DNA from: Chrysoperla carnea
Taxonomy: Eukaryota > Arthropoda > Insecta > Neuroptera > Chrysopidae
Reading direction: 5' to 3'
Length of the DNA stretch: 64,000 nucleotides
NCBI RefSeq assembly: GCF_905475395.1
Contig: NC_058337.1
Span: 8,358,983 to 8,422,982, forward strand
Made by a program: the position numbers and the translations under genes. The notes under the pieces are model-generated. The model was given only the letters and a program-made list of their open reading frames with translations, made no database searches and was not told the origin of the DNA. Below, in pieces: positions 55,001-64,000 of the stretch (positions within the stretch are counted from its first letter, which is position 1; every line of letters starts with the position of its first letter).

Positions 55001-56062
55001 CAGTTGAAAGTTTACTTGCACACCAAAAACAACATGGCAGTTTACCTCAAGGTACAACATTAAGAGTTGCTGGAGGAAAATTAGGACAAGCAAATTTAAT
55101 TCAATTGTCTGGAGCAGTACCAAATCAAGTGACTCAATTTGCAGTAGTATCGCAAGGTAACCTTGTATCATTAACAGGTCAACCTCGTTTGATTGCTTCT
55201 GTTGCTCAACAAACATCTCAATCGACAAGCACGGTGAATACACCACAAATATTAGTGGCCACACCATCAAAATCACTACCTGTTAAAAATGTTCGACAAG
55301 CTACGGTTCAACAATCAAATGTAGCTAAATTAACGGTACCTAATAAAGTAACGCATCAACTAATTAATGCAAAATTTATAACTGCTCAAAATTTAACTCC
55401 AAAACTAACTACAACAAGTCAAGCAAGTCAAATCAAACATGTAAATCAAACTCCAAAAGTTGTATCTGCAGCAACATTGGGTAAACAAATCAGTAAAAGT
55501 GGAACAGTTGTTAGTACGAGTCAACCTACTGCGATTCGAATGGTAAATCCGACTGGTGGCGGTCTTAATTTTACTCATATAGCTGGTAAACCCATACTTT
55601 TAGCAAGTAAAGGAAATACGATTGGAGGACAAAATATTATATTGCGGCAAGGTGTTGCACAAGGGACAACTGGATCCAGTTTTGTAATATCAAATTCATC
55701 ACGAACAATGGGACAATCGACTACAGCAACATTGACCAATCAAAATAATCAAATTGTTTTGGGTACACCTTTAAAAATACAAAATGTTAATGATGGTAGT
55801 TTGTTGACAGACAGCTCACAGAATAAAAGTGTAGATGCTGGTGGGGGACAACAAACTGTTTTACTTAGTACACAATCGTCAACGCAAGATGGTAACACAA
55901 CAAGTTTACCAACACAACGTGTTGTTTTAGCTAGCCAAGGACAAGGTGGTCAACTTGTGGCACAACAAATATTATTGCCACAAGGTTTTCAAGGCGGCAC
56001 AATTAATATTAAAACACTTCAAGGCTTAAAAGTTATTCCTTTAGCAGCTCAACAAGGGAAAG
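52039..56062 (+). CDS. NFRKB: NFRKB exon 4: winged helix and Gln/Thr-rich tail
   Basis: About residues 304-1644. It opens DKMELNTWGVNLKDIASRTL. A conserved helical region follows at about 535-655 (ETHASFLSLIRDIICSTPDH, LFQYWIEHREEM). After a PPPP linker comes REQERRRYENPHKAFTYRMF, GYESVVGPVKGIYN, then the NFRKB winged-helix domain at about 755-855 (DRPNFVTILTLVRDATARLP, NGEGTRAEICELLK, SGALDRMH, RKIWIYLHRNRTESEFEKIH). The rest, nearly 800 residues, is Gln-, Thr- and Val-rich and probably disordered. The acceptor is TTTCAG before GATAAA. The donor AAAG then GTTAGT at 56063 fits, but if it is not used the frame stops at TAG 56065-56067. Confidence 0.95.
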
Positions 56063-56317
56063 GTTAGTTTAAATTTTATTACTCAAATTATAATCGACGG
56101 TATTAAGGTTGATTCGCATTACGTGAACTATCTCGTTTCCATATTATTTTAGAGAAGGGGTAACGGAAAATTGGTATGACATTTTGCAATATCTGAATAC
56201 AAAATCAAAGACCTGGCTGAAAGGTCAGGTCATGCAACCTAGACTTTACACTAACGCAAAACATTTTCTAATAGGTGGTAATCTCACCAAAATGGTCTGA
56301 TGTTTAAAAAATACTTT

Positions 56318-56845
56318 TTATACCATGCATATATGCAATATGCAAGGTATACTAAGTTTAGTTCCAAGTTTGTAACGCTTAAAAATATTGATGCTATGAA
56401 CAAAATTTTGGTATAGGTGTTCATGAAATCACCTAATTAGTCCATTTCCGGTTTTTCTGTCCGTCTGTCGGTCAACACGATAACTCAAAAAAGAAAAAAG
56501 ATATCAAGCTGAAATTTTTACAGCGTATTCAGGACGTAAAGAGTGGGGTGAGTTCGTAAAGGAGCAACATAGGTCAATTGAGTCTTGGGTTCGTAGAACA
56601 CATCTTTTGTAAACAGTTAGAGATAGAACAAAAGTTTAAATGTAAAAAATATTCCTTATAAAAACAATAACCAACTTTTGTTGCGTAAATTAGGCGTAAA
56701 TTGTATAGTATGTAATGTATGGGGATATCAGTTATGTATGTGTGACATGTATGTATGTGCGATGTGATAGAGAAATCAATACTGTCTATGCATGTTATTT
56801 CAACAATTAACTCAGTCAATTGTTTGTTTTCACTTGTTTATAACC
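56318..56845. repeat. PAL-A left arm
   Basis: It runs from TATACCATGCATATATGCAA through TTTGTAACGCTTAAAAATAT to the centre CAATTAACTCAGTCAATTG and TTTTCACTTGTT. Small internal deletions near 56690. Confidence 0.85.
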
Positions 56846-56916
56846 ATTTCTGTGCTTAAAATTTTCTTCAATAGTAACCTGAATATGTGCAGCTATTCCG
56901 CGCTTGAAATAGCTTT

Positions 56917-57068
56917 TGATTTTGAAATACTAATTATTTTTCAATTTTTTTATCTAGTATATTTACTTCTAGTTTCTTCTAAGACCTCACTTATAATATA
57001 AATATCAACTAGAAGTAAATAACTAGATAAAAAATTTGAAAAAATAATTAATATAGTATTTCAAAATG
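56917..57068. repeat. Short hairpin element
   Basis: GAAATACTAATTATTTTTCA and TTTACTTCTAGTT at the left pair with AACTAGAAGTAAATAACTAG and AAATAATTAATATAGTATTT at the right. Arms about 65 bp. Confidence 0.75.
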
Positions 57069-57419
57069 TTTTACAACCGATTTTTCCCATGTTGTTAATT
57101 TTTTTGTAAACTTTTACATTTAAACTTTTGTTCTATCTCTAACGGTTTACAAGTTGGATACTTTTTTTCGTTTGATTGAATGAGCAAAAAAATTTCATTT
57201 TAAAATTCGCGTATTTCGGTCAATTTTGAAGCTAGAAAGTCGAAAAAAAAACGAAAATGTGCACAAATACTTCAGGTAGAACTTTTAATTGATCTTGTTT
57301 TTTATTTGATGTATAGTTTTTTGTAATTTGTAAAAAACTGATTAACCACCCCCCCCCCACAACTACCCCCAAAAAAGGGGGTTAGGTACGCCTCTGAGAG
57401 GTCGACTTTTTTTACACCG

Positions 57420-57573
57420 TCGTGAAGTTGGCCCCCGCATTTTTTGTTCCAGAATATAAACCATATGGTTCGATTGTACTCGCATTAAGATGGATTGTTC
57501 CAGAATTTCACTCTTTTGTACCACCCCATTCTCGAGATATTCAATTATATATGCGCGGGGGCCAACTTCACGC
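57420..57573. repeat. Inverted-repeat segment with GTGAAGTTGGCCCCCGC ends
   Basis: A perfect 17-bp inverted pair, GTGAAGTTGGCCCCCGC at the left and GCGGGGGCCAACTTCAC at the right, bounds about 150 bp. Just outside, GCCCCCGCATTTTTTGT is repeated in direct orientation. The inside carries the GTTCCAGAAT word that recurs through the adjacent satellite, so the two arrays share an origin. The open frame here is an artefact of GC-richer repeats. Confidence 0.7.
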
Positions 57574-57818
57574 TAGCCCCCGCATTTTTTGTACTGAAAT
57601 TTTAATGCTACCTTTCGGAAGAACAATCAAAATAAAGGATTGTTCCAGAATATAAAGGGAAAAAAATCAAAAATACGGGGTGGGGAGCCAAAAATATACC
57701 AACCCACTAATACAAGTTAACAAGTTACCAATTCAGTAGAATAACGCTATAAACATAGATTTCTTACAAAAGACTATAAAATTGATATTATTGTTCATTT
57801 TGAGAAATGTATACTGAA

Positions 57819-59317
57819 AACGGCAGCCATGGGGAGGATATTTATAAGGGTGCAATTACATGATGATGGAAAATTATGTAAATGCTACTTCTTGAGACGT
57901 TAGTACTGAGCTACTGTATGTGCCAATTGATAGATATACGTTAAAAAAGGATTTTTCCAGAATATTTAATCAATACAACTTCAAATGGGGCGTGAGGGAG
58001 CAAAAATTCACCCCCGATACAAGAGTAAGCACATAGCGCATTCGTTTGTACTGGTTTATGAATAGAATTTTTGGAAAGACCACTTATAGAATAACTTAGT
58101 TTTCAATTTTCACTACTTTTAAACCAAGAACGTAGCCACAGGGAGGTGATATATATTCGGGGGAAACCTAACCCTCGCTGTGCTGCTTCCTGTGACGTTT
58201 GTACTGGGTTACTGTATACGCCAATCGATAGATATACATTAGTAGAGGATTGTTCCAGAATATTAAATCAATTCAACTTCAAATGGGGCGTAGGGGAGGA
58301 AAATCAACCCCCGATACAAGAGTAAACACATAGCGCATTCGTTTGTACTGGTCTATGAATAGAATTTTTGGAAAGAATACATATAGAATAACTTATTTTT
58401 CCATTTTCACCCTTTTTAAACCAGGAACGTAGCCACAGGGAGGTTAGATATATGCGGGGGAAACCTAACCCTCGCTGTGCTGCTTCCTGTGACGTTTGTA
58501 CTGGGATACTGTATACGCCAGTCTATAGATATACATTAGTAGAGGATTGTTCCAGAATATTAAATCAATACAACTTCAAATGGGGCGTGGGGGAGGAAAA
58601 TTTACCCCCGATACAAGAGTAAGCACATAGCGCATTCGTTTGTACTGGTTTATGAATAGAATTTTTGGAAAGACCACTTATAGAATAACTTAGTTTTCAA
58701 TTTTCACTACTTTTAAACCAAGAACGTAGCCACAGGGAGGTGATATATATTCGGGGGAAACCTAACCCTCGCTGTGCTGCTTCCTGTGACGTTTGTACTG
58801 GGTTACTGTATACGCCAATCGATAGATATACATTAGTAGAGGATTGTTCCAGAATATTAAATCAATTCAACTTCAAATGGGGCGTAGGGGAGGAAAATCA
58901 ACCCCCGATACAAGAGTAAGCACATAGCGCATTCGTTTGTACTGGTATATGAATGGAATTTTTAGAAAGCCAACTTATAGAATAACTTAGTTTTCAATTT
59001 CCACTATTTTTAAACCACGAACGTAGCCACAGGGAGGTTAGATATATGCGGGGGAAACCTAACCCTCGCTGTGCTACTTCCTGTGACGTTTGTACTGGGA
59101 TACTGTATACGCCAATCGATAGATATACATTAGTAGAGGATTGTTCCAGAATATTAAATCAATACAACTTCAAATGGGGCGTAGGGGAGGAAAATTAACC
59201 CCCGATACAAGAGTAAACACATAACGCATTCGTTTGTACTGGGCTATGAATGAAATTTTTGGAAAGAATACTTATAGAATAACTTAGTTTTCCATTTTCA
59301 CTATTTTTAAACCACTT
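57819..59317. repeat. 297-bp satellite, about five copies, 594-bp higher order
   Basis: The marker GAACGTAGCCACAGGGAGG starts at about 58128, 58425, 58722 and 59019, exactly 297 bp apart, with a diverged first unit near 57819. Units 2 and 4 share GTGATATATATTCGGGGG, while units 3 and 5 share TTAGATATATGCGGGGG. The array is therefore really a 594-bp dimer repeat. Each unit has GGATTGTTCCAGAATAT once. It is not open for translation. A PAL-A fragment interrupts its right edge. Confidence 0.92.
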
Positions 59318-59335
59318 TTTGTGTTTAGTTTTTGA

Positions 59336-59470
59336 AAGGAACATTTTTTACATTTAAACTTTTGCTCTATCTCTAAAGGGTTAGAAGATGGGTCCTTCGG
59401 ACCCAAAACCCAATTGACCTATGTTGCTCATTTACGAACTTGACCTCAAGTTCAAAATAAGCAACATAGG
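59336..59470. repeat. PAL-A inner fragment
   Basis: It has ACATTTAAACTTTTGCTCTA, a module variant with TCTCTAAAGGGTTAG, and CAATTGACCTATGTTGCTCA in right-arm orientation. It lies directly against the satellite. Confidence 0.75.
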
Positions 59471-59564
59471 TCAAAAATAAAAGAAAAATAAACAAACAAA
59501 AAAATATTTCAATTTATTTTAAATATTTTTTTATGCACAAAAAATAATACATTTTTTGCCAAAA

Positions 59565-59910
59565 AATGATAAATTTCCCGTTTTTTGCAAAAACATGGAT
59601 CAAGGAGCCAGTTTACGGGCATGCAACTTATTATAAAATCGATAGTTAATACTAAAACCTACAATTTAAATAAAAATTTAACTTTCTAGAACCCAATGGC
59701 TTAAAATGGCAGCCGTTCTGAAAAGATCATTTCTAAAAAGTGATAAATTTTCTGTTTTTTGCAAAAATATGGGTCAAGAAATCATTTTACGGACATGCAA
59801 CTTCTTATAAAATCGAAAGATAATAAAAAATGCTACAATTTAAAAAAAAAATTAACACTCTAGGACCAAATGGCATAAAATGGCAGCCATTTTAAAAAAA
59901 TCATAAAATT
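59565..59910. repeat. Tandem duplication of about 175 bp
   Basis: Two units share TTTTTTGCAAAAA, ACGGGCATGCAACTTATTAT versus ACGGACATGCAACTTCTTAT, and AAAATGGCAGCCGTT versus AAAATGGCAGCCATT. Probable part of the mobile element to the right. Confidence 0.8.
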
Positions 59911-60967
59911 TAAAATTTTGGCCGAATTATTCGGCGAATTTAGTTAAAATTTTAACTGAAAGTTGTACGTGTTATAACCTAGTTTTGGTATAAATTTCAT
60001 TAAAATCGGTCAAATATTTTTCAAGTTACAGTCAAATGAACTCATTTATCATATACATGTATAATATATATATATGTATAACTTGGGGAGGGAGGTAACA
60101 AAAACCCCCCCAAAAAAAATGTGGTGTAGTTTATAACCATTACTACAAACTTACCAAATTTAGATATGCTCCGATATCTCCTCTTTAAAATAAAAAATAA
60201 AAAAGATAAAATTTCTGAAAAAAATACCATTTTTGACGCCATTTTGTTTTTTTGACCTGTTGCACCACTCCGAGAAAGTAAAAAATTTCAAAAAATACTT
60301 ATTTTTAAGTAAAAAGCAAAACCCCAAAGTTTCGTTGCCCGAACTTTTAATCCATACATAAAGCCTATTTTTATTCTACTAATACATGAGTGAGTGAGTT
60401 ACAGTTGTAGTAGTTACAGTTGTAGTCATTTGAAACAATATGATTAACTTGTAGTTAATTCGCGTAGTGCTTTCCATATGGTACTTTGACTTATTAGGTA
60501 TACAAAGAATATTATTTGGATAATTCAACATATAGATTGGTATCTTTCCGTTTAATATAACTTCGAAAATATTATTCTATCGTGGATTTTTATTGTGTCA
60601 ATTTTTTTGCTTTTTTTCATTTATTATCATTTTTACAATTTTTTGCTTTTATAAGCTTTATTTTTCCTTCATATTTTTGGTGTTTTGATTTATTCGCCGA
60701 AAAATAAAATAATTTTTTTTTAATTTTTGATTAATTTTGTTTTTATTATATACATGTATAAATGTATGTATTTTTCGATTTTTGAGTTTTTTTTTTTGGT
60801 TTATAATTTTGTTTTATTGTTTGTGCTTTTTTTTTTTGTTCACTTATTTTTTCGTGTCGGAGTTTATTTTTAATTATTTCGATTTATTTTTGGAATTATT
60901 ATTTTTTTTAAATTGAACTTGTTTTTGATTTTTTTTAAATTTAAATTTGTTTTATTACAAATTTAAA
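59911..60967. other. Leader region of the right-edge transposase
   Basis: It is T-rich low-complexity sequence with short A and C runs and no open frame of note. The 600 bases just before the start codon are the presumed promoter and 5' leader of the transposase gene. No clear element terminus can be fixed. Confidence 0.4.
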
Positions 60968-63900
60968 ATGCCGAGAACTTTGAAACTACTCCCGACTGAA
61001 ATTTTGGATGAGGCTCTTGATTTTAATCTTTATGATGAAATTGGTAAACTCATACCTCCGTCCAGTGGTATATGGAGAGAAATTAGTAAACGCCTTAGTA
61101 ATCAAATTACTCCAAAACATTTATGGGTAATGTTTCATGGAAATCGATATAAGTTGAAAAATTTGTATTTCGAAGCTAAAGGACTCTTCATTCAAGAAGA
61201 AATTATTGAACCGAAGGAAACCGAAATAAACACTGGTGATATAAATAATACGTCTACAGAATCCGTTGCTTGTTCTGATTTATCTTATTCCATCATAGAA
61301 AAGAAAGATGTCAAAAGCAAAAACTTTCCTCTTTTGCATACTATTCTTACAATATCTGCGGCTCTTTGGTCTAAAATAATACCTTCCTCTTTAAACTACC
61401 AGGATAAACGTGATCACACTCGTGGATATTCTGTTTTAAGAAAAGGGTGGACTGATATAATTTATAATGCAATATGGGAGCAATTACGAATTCCATGTGC
61501 GTTTGTCTTTAAGCGAGGAATCATATCTGAAAGCCCAGGTTGTCCCTATTTAAAAATATCGGCCTTGTGCCATGAATGCCATTCAAATTTAAGTGCACAT
61601 TTATTATTTAAGCCAAAAAAGACAGATGAAAATATTATTTTACAAGTCACGGCTTCTGACACCCGAGGTCATGCGCATATTAAAAAACGTCGCCTGGCTG
61701 GGCAATCCCGCCGCGAAATCGGAAAGGAATTAACTAGCACACAAGCAGCAAATTGGAGACGTGAAAACGCAAACCGCTGCATGCTATACGGCGAACCACA
61801 ACCCGCAAATCTTTATAGTCTTGAAGTATTAAGAAAAGCAAAACAGGAGATTCGCGATGAGATTTTGATTGGAGGGAAATGTACCGATTTAGTAGAATCA
61901 TTTCATAATCTTAATGAGTCTGTCGAATTTGCAGATATTATAAAGGAATTGTGCTTAAATAAATTTCACCTCATATACTGGACCATAAATCAAGCGACAA
62001 TTTACAAAGAAATGAGCCACCGTGAGAGAATAAGCATTTCTATAGATGCAACTGGATCACTTGTGCAACAGGTACACAAAGGGAACGACTATTCCGGCAG
62101 TATTTTCTTATATCAATGTGTAGTTTCCTCAAAAAGTGCAGTGGTTCCAATTGTACAAATGCTATCGGAAAAACATAACGCAAACATGATAGCATATTGG
62201 CTTCGCGAATGGCTACGAACAAGACTCCCCATACCTTTTGAAGTTATCACGGATTTTTCACTGGCTTTGATGAATGCTGTTTCTTTGGCATTTAATGGAA
62301 TGGAGCTATCCAACTATATTGACCTGTGTTTGCAAATTTTAAAAGATGCAAAAGATGACAATGTGCATTTACCCCGAACATTTTTACGCATTGATATAGC
62401 CCATCTTATTAATTTGGTATGCCGTTGGAAGTGTTTCCATAGTACACAATTTAAAGTGAAAGATTTCTACGTCCGTTGTGTTGGTATCCTGTCGCAGTGT
62501 ACTACTTTGGAAGATTTTAGGGAAATTTTGCTTTCCGTTCTAGTCGTTTCACAAAGTAAAAGAAGCGGTCGAGTAAAGGATATGGATTTTTTAACGCCTT
62601 GTGAAAATCGGGAGGTCTTTCTCATGAATAGAATTAAAAGCTATAAAATAGAACAATTCGTTAATAAAACAACTAAAACAATTGAAGGGGATACTTTTGT
62701 AGACGATGTTGATAAGTACGAAGAGGAAATTTTAGCGGAGGCTTTCGTAAAAGATGCTACTAAGAATAAATTGACAGAGATACAAAAAATTCAAGCAGAA
62801 GCACTTCAAGAATGTGGTGTCCAAGGAAGTCGCCTTAATGCATATTACTTACCAAATTTTGCTCAAGATTTGTTAAGAATATGTAAACACTTCGTAATGT
62901 GGACAGGAGTTTTATCTTCGAAGTATATGGCGACTGTAACTGCATCGTCATCGTATGTGGAAAGTTACTTCAACGATTTGAAGAATTCTGTTCTCAAGAA
63001 CGAGAACTTACCTATTCGAGCTGACAAGTTCTTTGTTCACCACGTACGATCTATTGAAGGTACAGTGAAATTGGTTAAATCAACTCTTTTACTGTCAAAG
63101 GAGCAACTAAAATTTAAACCAACACAAAATGTCAATTCTATTTTCATTGATAAAAGTGAAAATATCAGTCAAAATCTTGAAATATGTAATAATAATTTAG
63201 GGACCGATCTTGATCATTTAAACGAAGTTGAAAATTGGAAGGGAAAAGCAGCGCAAAAAATCAAAACGAATAAATATTTACAAAAATGTCCTGGAATGAC
63301 ATCAATTGAAGGCAAACCAATAACAATTAGTTCAAAAAAATTGTTATTAAGAAATGGGAGTATTCTACCTTCTTTAGTAATAAATGGCATGAAAATACAG
63401 GTAACATATACCTGTCCTTTTGATACTTTGGCCCAAGCATTTTCTGCCGCCTATGTCGATATAAATTCATATAATACATTCGTTGACAAAAGCGGCATTC
63501 AGTTTTTTGAATTAGTAAAAAATTTTGTAATGCAAGGGCCTAAGTCTTCTATTTATAAACAAAGGGCCGACCTCTTATTGAAATGGCGTGGGAATTCCCT
63601 GAAAAATAATGTATTAGATTGTTCTGGAAACGTAATAGAGCTGGCAGAATATCTCTTTAAAAATGAGCCCAGTGTCATAAATATCCGGAAATGTAAAAAA
63701 TGTAATTCCGCACGTTCATCTTCTGTTGTTGCATTATGCTTAACTCCCCAATATTTTTATGAAACTGGTTTTGCTGGTGTCGAAGAAAATATAAAAAAAT
63801 CTCTACGAATCGCTTTAAATCAACAATGCAAATCATGTAAGGAGGATATGGAAACTTCTACTGTTATTGGGAATCATTTAATAATTGACGTAGAATTTAC

Positions 63901-64000
63901 AAACTTTCCGAAACACAATGATCCAGATTGGTCTGGCCAAATAAAATTATCAGATTTGCCTGTAGAGATAAATATTTTCAATGACAATTTTAAGCTTGTC
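60968..64000 (+). CDS. Large MULE/NOF-like transposase with USP-like C-terminus, cut by window edge
   Basis: An uninterrupted frame of 1011 codons runs from ATG 60968 to the window end. Domains seen: an N-terminal helical segment with ITPKHLWVMFHGNRYKLKN (possibly DNA-binding); a zinc-finger-like C201-x2-C204 and H235-x-H237 followed by a basic KKRR; then QAANWRRENANR. The DDE core has Asp360 (SISIDATGSLV), Asp429 (FEVITDFSLALMNAVSLAF), a conserved IDIAHLINLVCRW between them and the third acid, and Glu665 (SSSYVESYFNDLKNSVL). The layout resembles MULE transposases, with foldback NOF-type as closest guess. After about residue 790 a different domain begins: a Cys box around Cys816 (TYTCPFDTLAQAFSAAY), then CxxC pairs 909/912 and 954/957, which resembles the zinc 'fingers' of ubiquitin-specific proteases. 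A His box would lie beyond the edge. No frameshift or stop, so it may be recently active. Confidence 0.82.
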   Translation, partial: MPRTLKLLPTEILDEALDFNLYDEIGKLIPPSSGIWREISKRLSNQITPKHLWVMFHGNRYKLKNLYFEAKGLFIQEEIIEPKETEINTGDINNTSTESVACSDLSYSIIEKKDVKSKNFPLLHTILTISAALWSKIIPSSLNYQDKRDHTRGYSVLRKGWTDIIYNAIWEQLRIPCAFVFKRGIISESPGCPYLKISALCHECHSNLSAHLLFKPKKTDENIILQVTASDTRGHAHIKKRRLAGQSRREIGKELTSTQAANWRRENANRCMLYGEPQPANLYSLEVLRKAKQEIRDEILIGGKCTDLVESFHNLNESVEFADIIKELCLNKFHLIYWTINQATIYKEMSHRERISISIDATGSLVQQVHKGNDYSGSIFLYQCVVSSKSAVVPIVQMLSEKHNANMIAYWLREWLRTRLPIPFEVITDFSLALMNAVSLAFNGMELSNYIDLCLQILKDAKDDNVHLPRTFLRIDIAHLINLVCRWKCFHSTQFKVKDFYVRCVGILSQCTTLEDFREILLSVLVVSQSKRSGRVKDMDFLTPCENREVFLMNRIKSYKIEQFVNKTTKTIEGDTFVDDVDKYEEEILAEAFVKDATKNKLTEIQKIQAEALQECGVQGSRLNAYYLPNFAQDLLRICKHFVMWTGVLSSKYMATVTASSSYVESYFNDLKNSVLKNENLPIRADKFFVHHVRSIEGTVKLVKSTLLLSKEQLKFKPTQNVNSIFIDKSENISQNLEICNNNLGTDLDHLNEVENWKGKAAQKIKTNKYLQKCPGMTSIEGKPITISSKKLLLRNGSILPSLVINGMKIQVTYTCPFDTLAQAFSAAYVDINSYNTFVDKSGIQFFELVKNFVMQGPKSSIYKQRADLLLKWRGNSLKNNVLDCSGNVIELAEYLFKNEPSVINIRKCKKCNSARSSSVVALCLTPQYFYETGFAGVEENIKKSLRIALNQQCKSCKEDMETSTVIGNHLIIDVEFTNFPKHNDPDWSGQIKLSDLPVEINIFNDNFKLV

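Larger units (their letters stand above)
56063..57419. other. Probable NFRKB intron or 3' flank, repeats
   Basis: It contains a PAL-A left arm (56318-56845), a small hairpin (56917-57068) and an isolated PAL-A module near 57115-57155. No further NFRKB exon was found between here and the window end. Confidence 0.55.

Noticed and set aside
57422..57655. 77-codon plus-strand frame in the GC-richer repeat
   Set aside because: It reads through inverted repeat units and is not kept open in the related satellite.
57819..59317. Regularly spaced repeats reminiscent of a CRISPR array
   Set aside because: Units are 297 bp with no spacers and the context is an animal genome. It is a satellite.

Overview
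The window is AT-rich animal nuclear DNA, most likely from an insect. Its genes are split by introns with ordinary GT-AG boundaries, the coding exons match conserved animal proteins, and most of the rest is repeats. The exact order cannot be fixed from this sequence. The dense foldback repeats remind me of lacewing and other large insect genomes, but that is only an impression.

Two conserved genes lie head to head. On the minus strand, 43802 to 10588, is a mixed-lineage kinase (MLK-type MAP3K, the slipper family, upstream of JNK). I could join eight coding exons in phase into a protein of 1293 residues: SH3 domain, kinase domain, leucine zipper, CRIB-like motif, then a long Ser/Thr-rich tail. 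On the plus strand, from 46758, is NFRKB, the DEUBAD and winged-helix subunit of the INO80 chromatin remodeller. Four exons give about 1644 residues. Its last visible exon ends at a probable splice donor, so its end may lie in or beyond the repeats to the right. About 3 kb separates the two start codons and presumably holds both promoters.

Region by region: 1-10.5 kb is the 3' flank of slpr and is full of repeats. 10.6-43.8 kb is slpr, with a 15.9 kb intron (16223-32058) that is a mosaic of large inverted repeats. 43.8-46.7 kb is the divergent intergenic region. 46.8-56.1 kb is NFRKB. 56.1-60.4 kb is repeats, including a 297-bp satellite. 60.4-64.0 kb is the start of a large mobile element whose open frame runs off the right edge.

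The striking feature of the non-coding DNA is the number of near-palindromic elements of 0.1 to 1.7 kb. I name them PAL-A to PAL-H where more than one copy or a clear arm pair is seen. They nest in one another, and several families share a roughly 40-bp internal module. One of them carries a clean hAT-type insertion with perfect 9-bp ends and an 8-bp target duplication.

The right-edge open frame (1011 codons, no stop in the window) is the most interesting object. It combines a C2-HxH zinc finger, a DDE transposase core of MULE/NOF type, and a C-terminal part with a Cys box and two CxxC pairs that resembles a ubiquitin-specific-protease fold. A satellite array lies 1.6 kb upstream and carries the same 17-bp motif about eight times. 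That arrangement recalls the repeat-rich ends of foldback/MULE elements.
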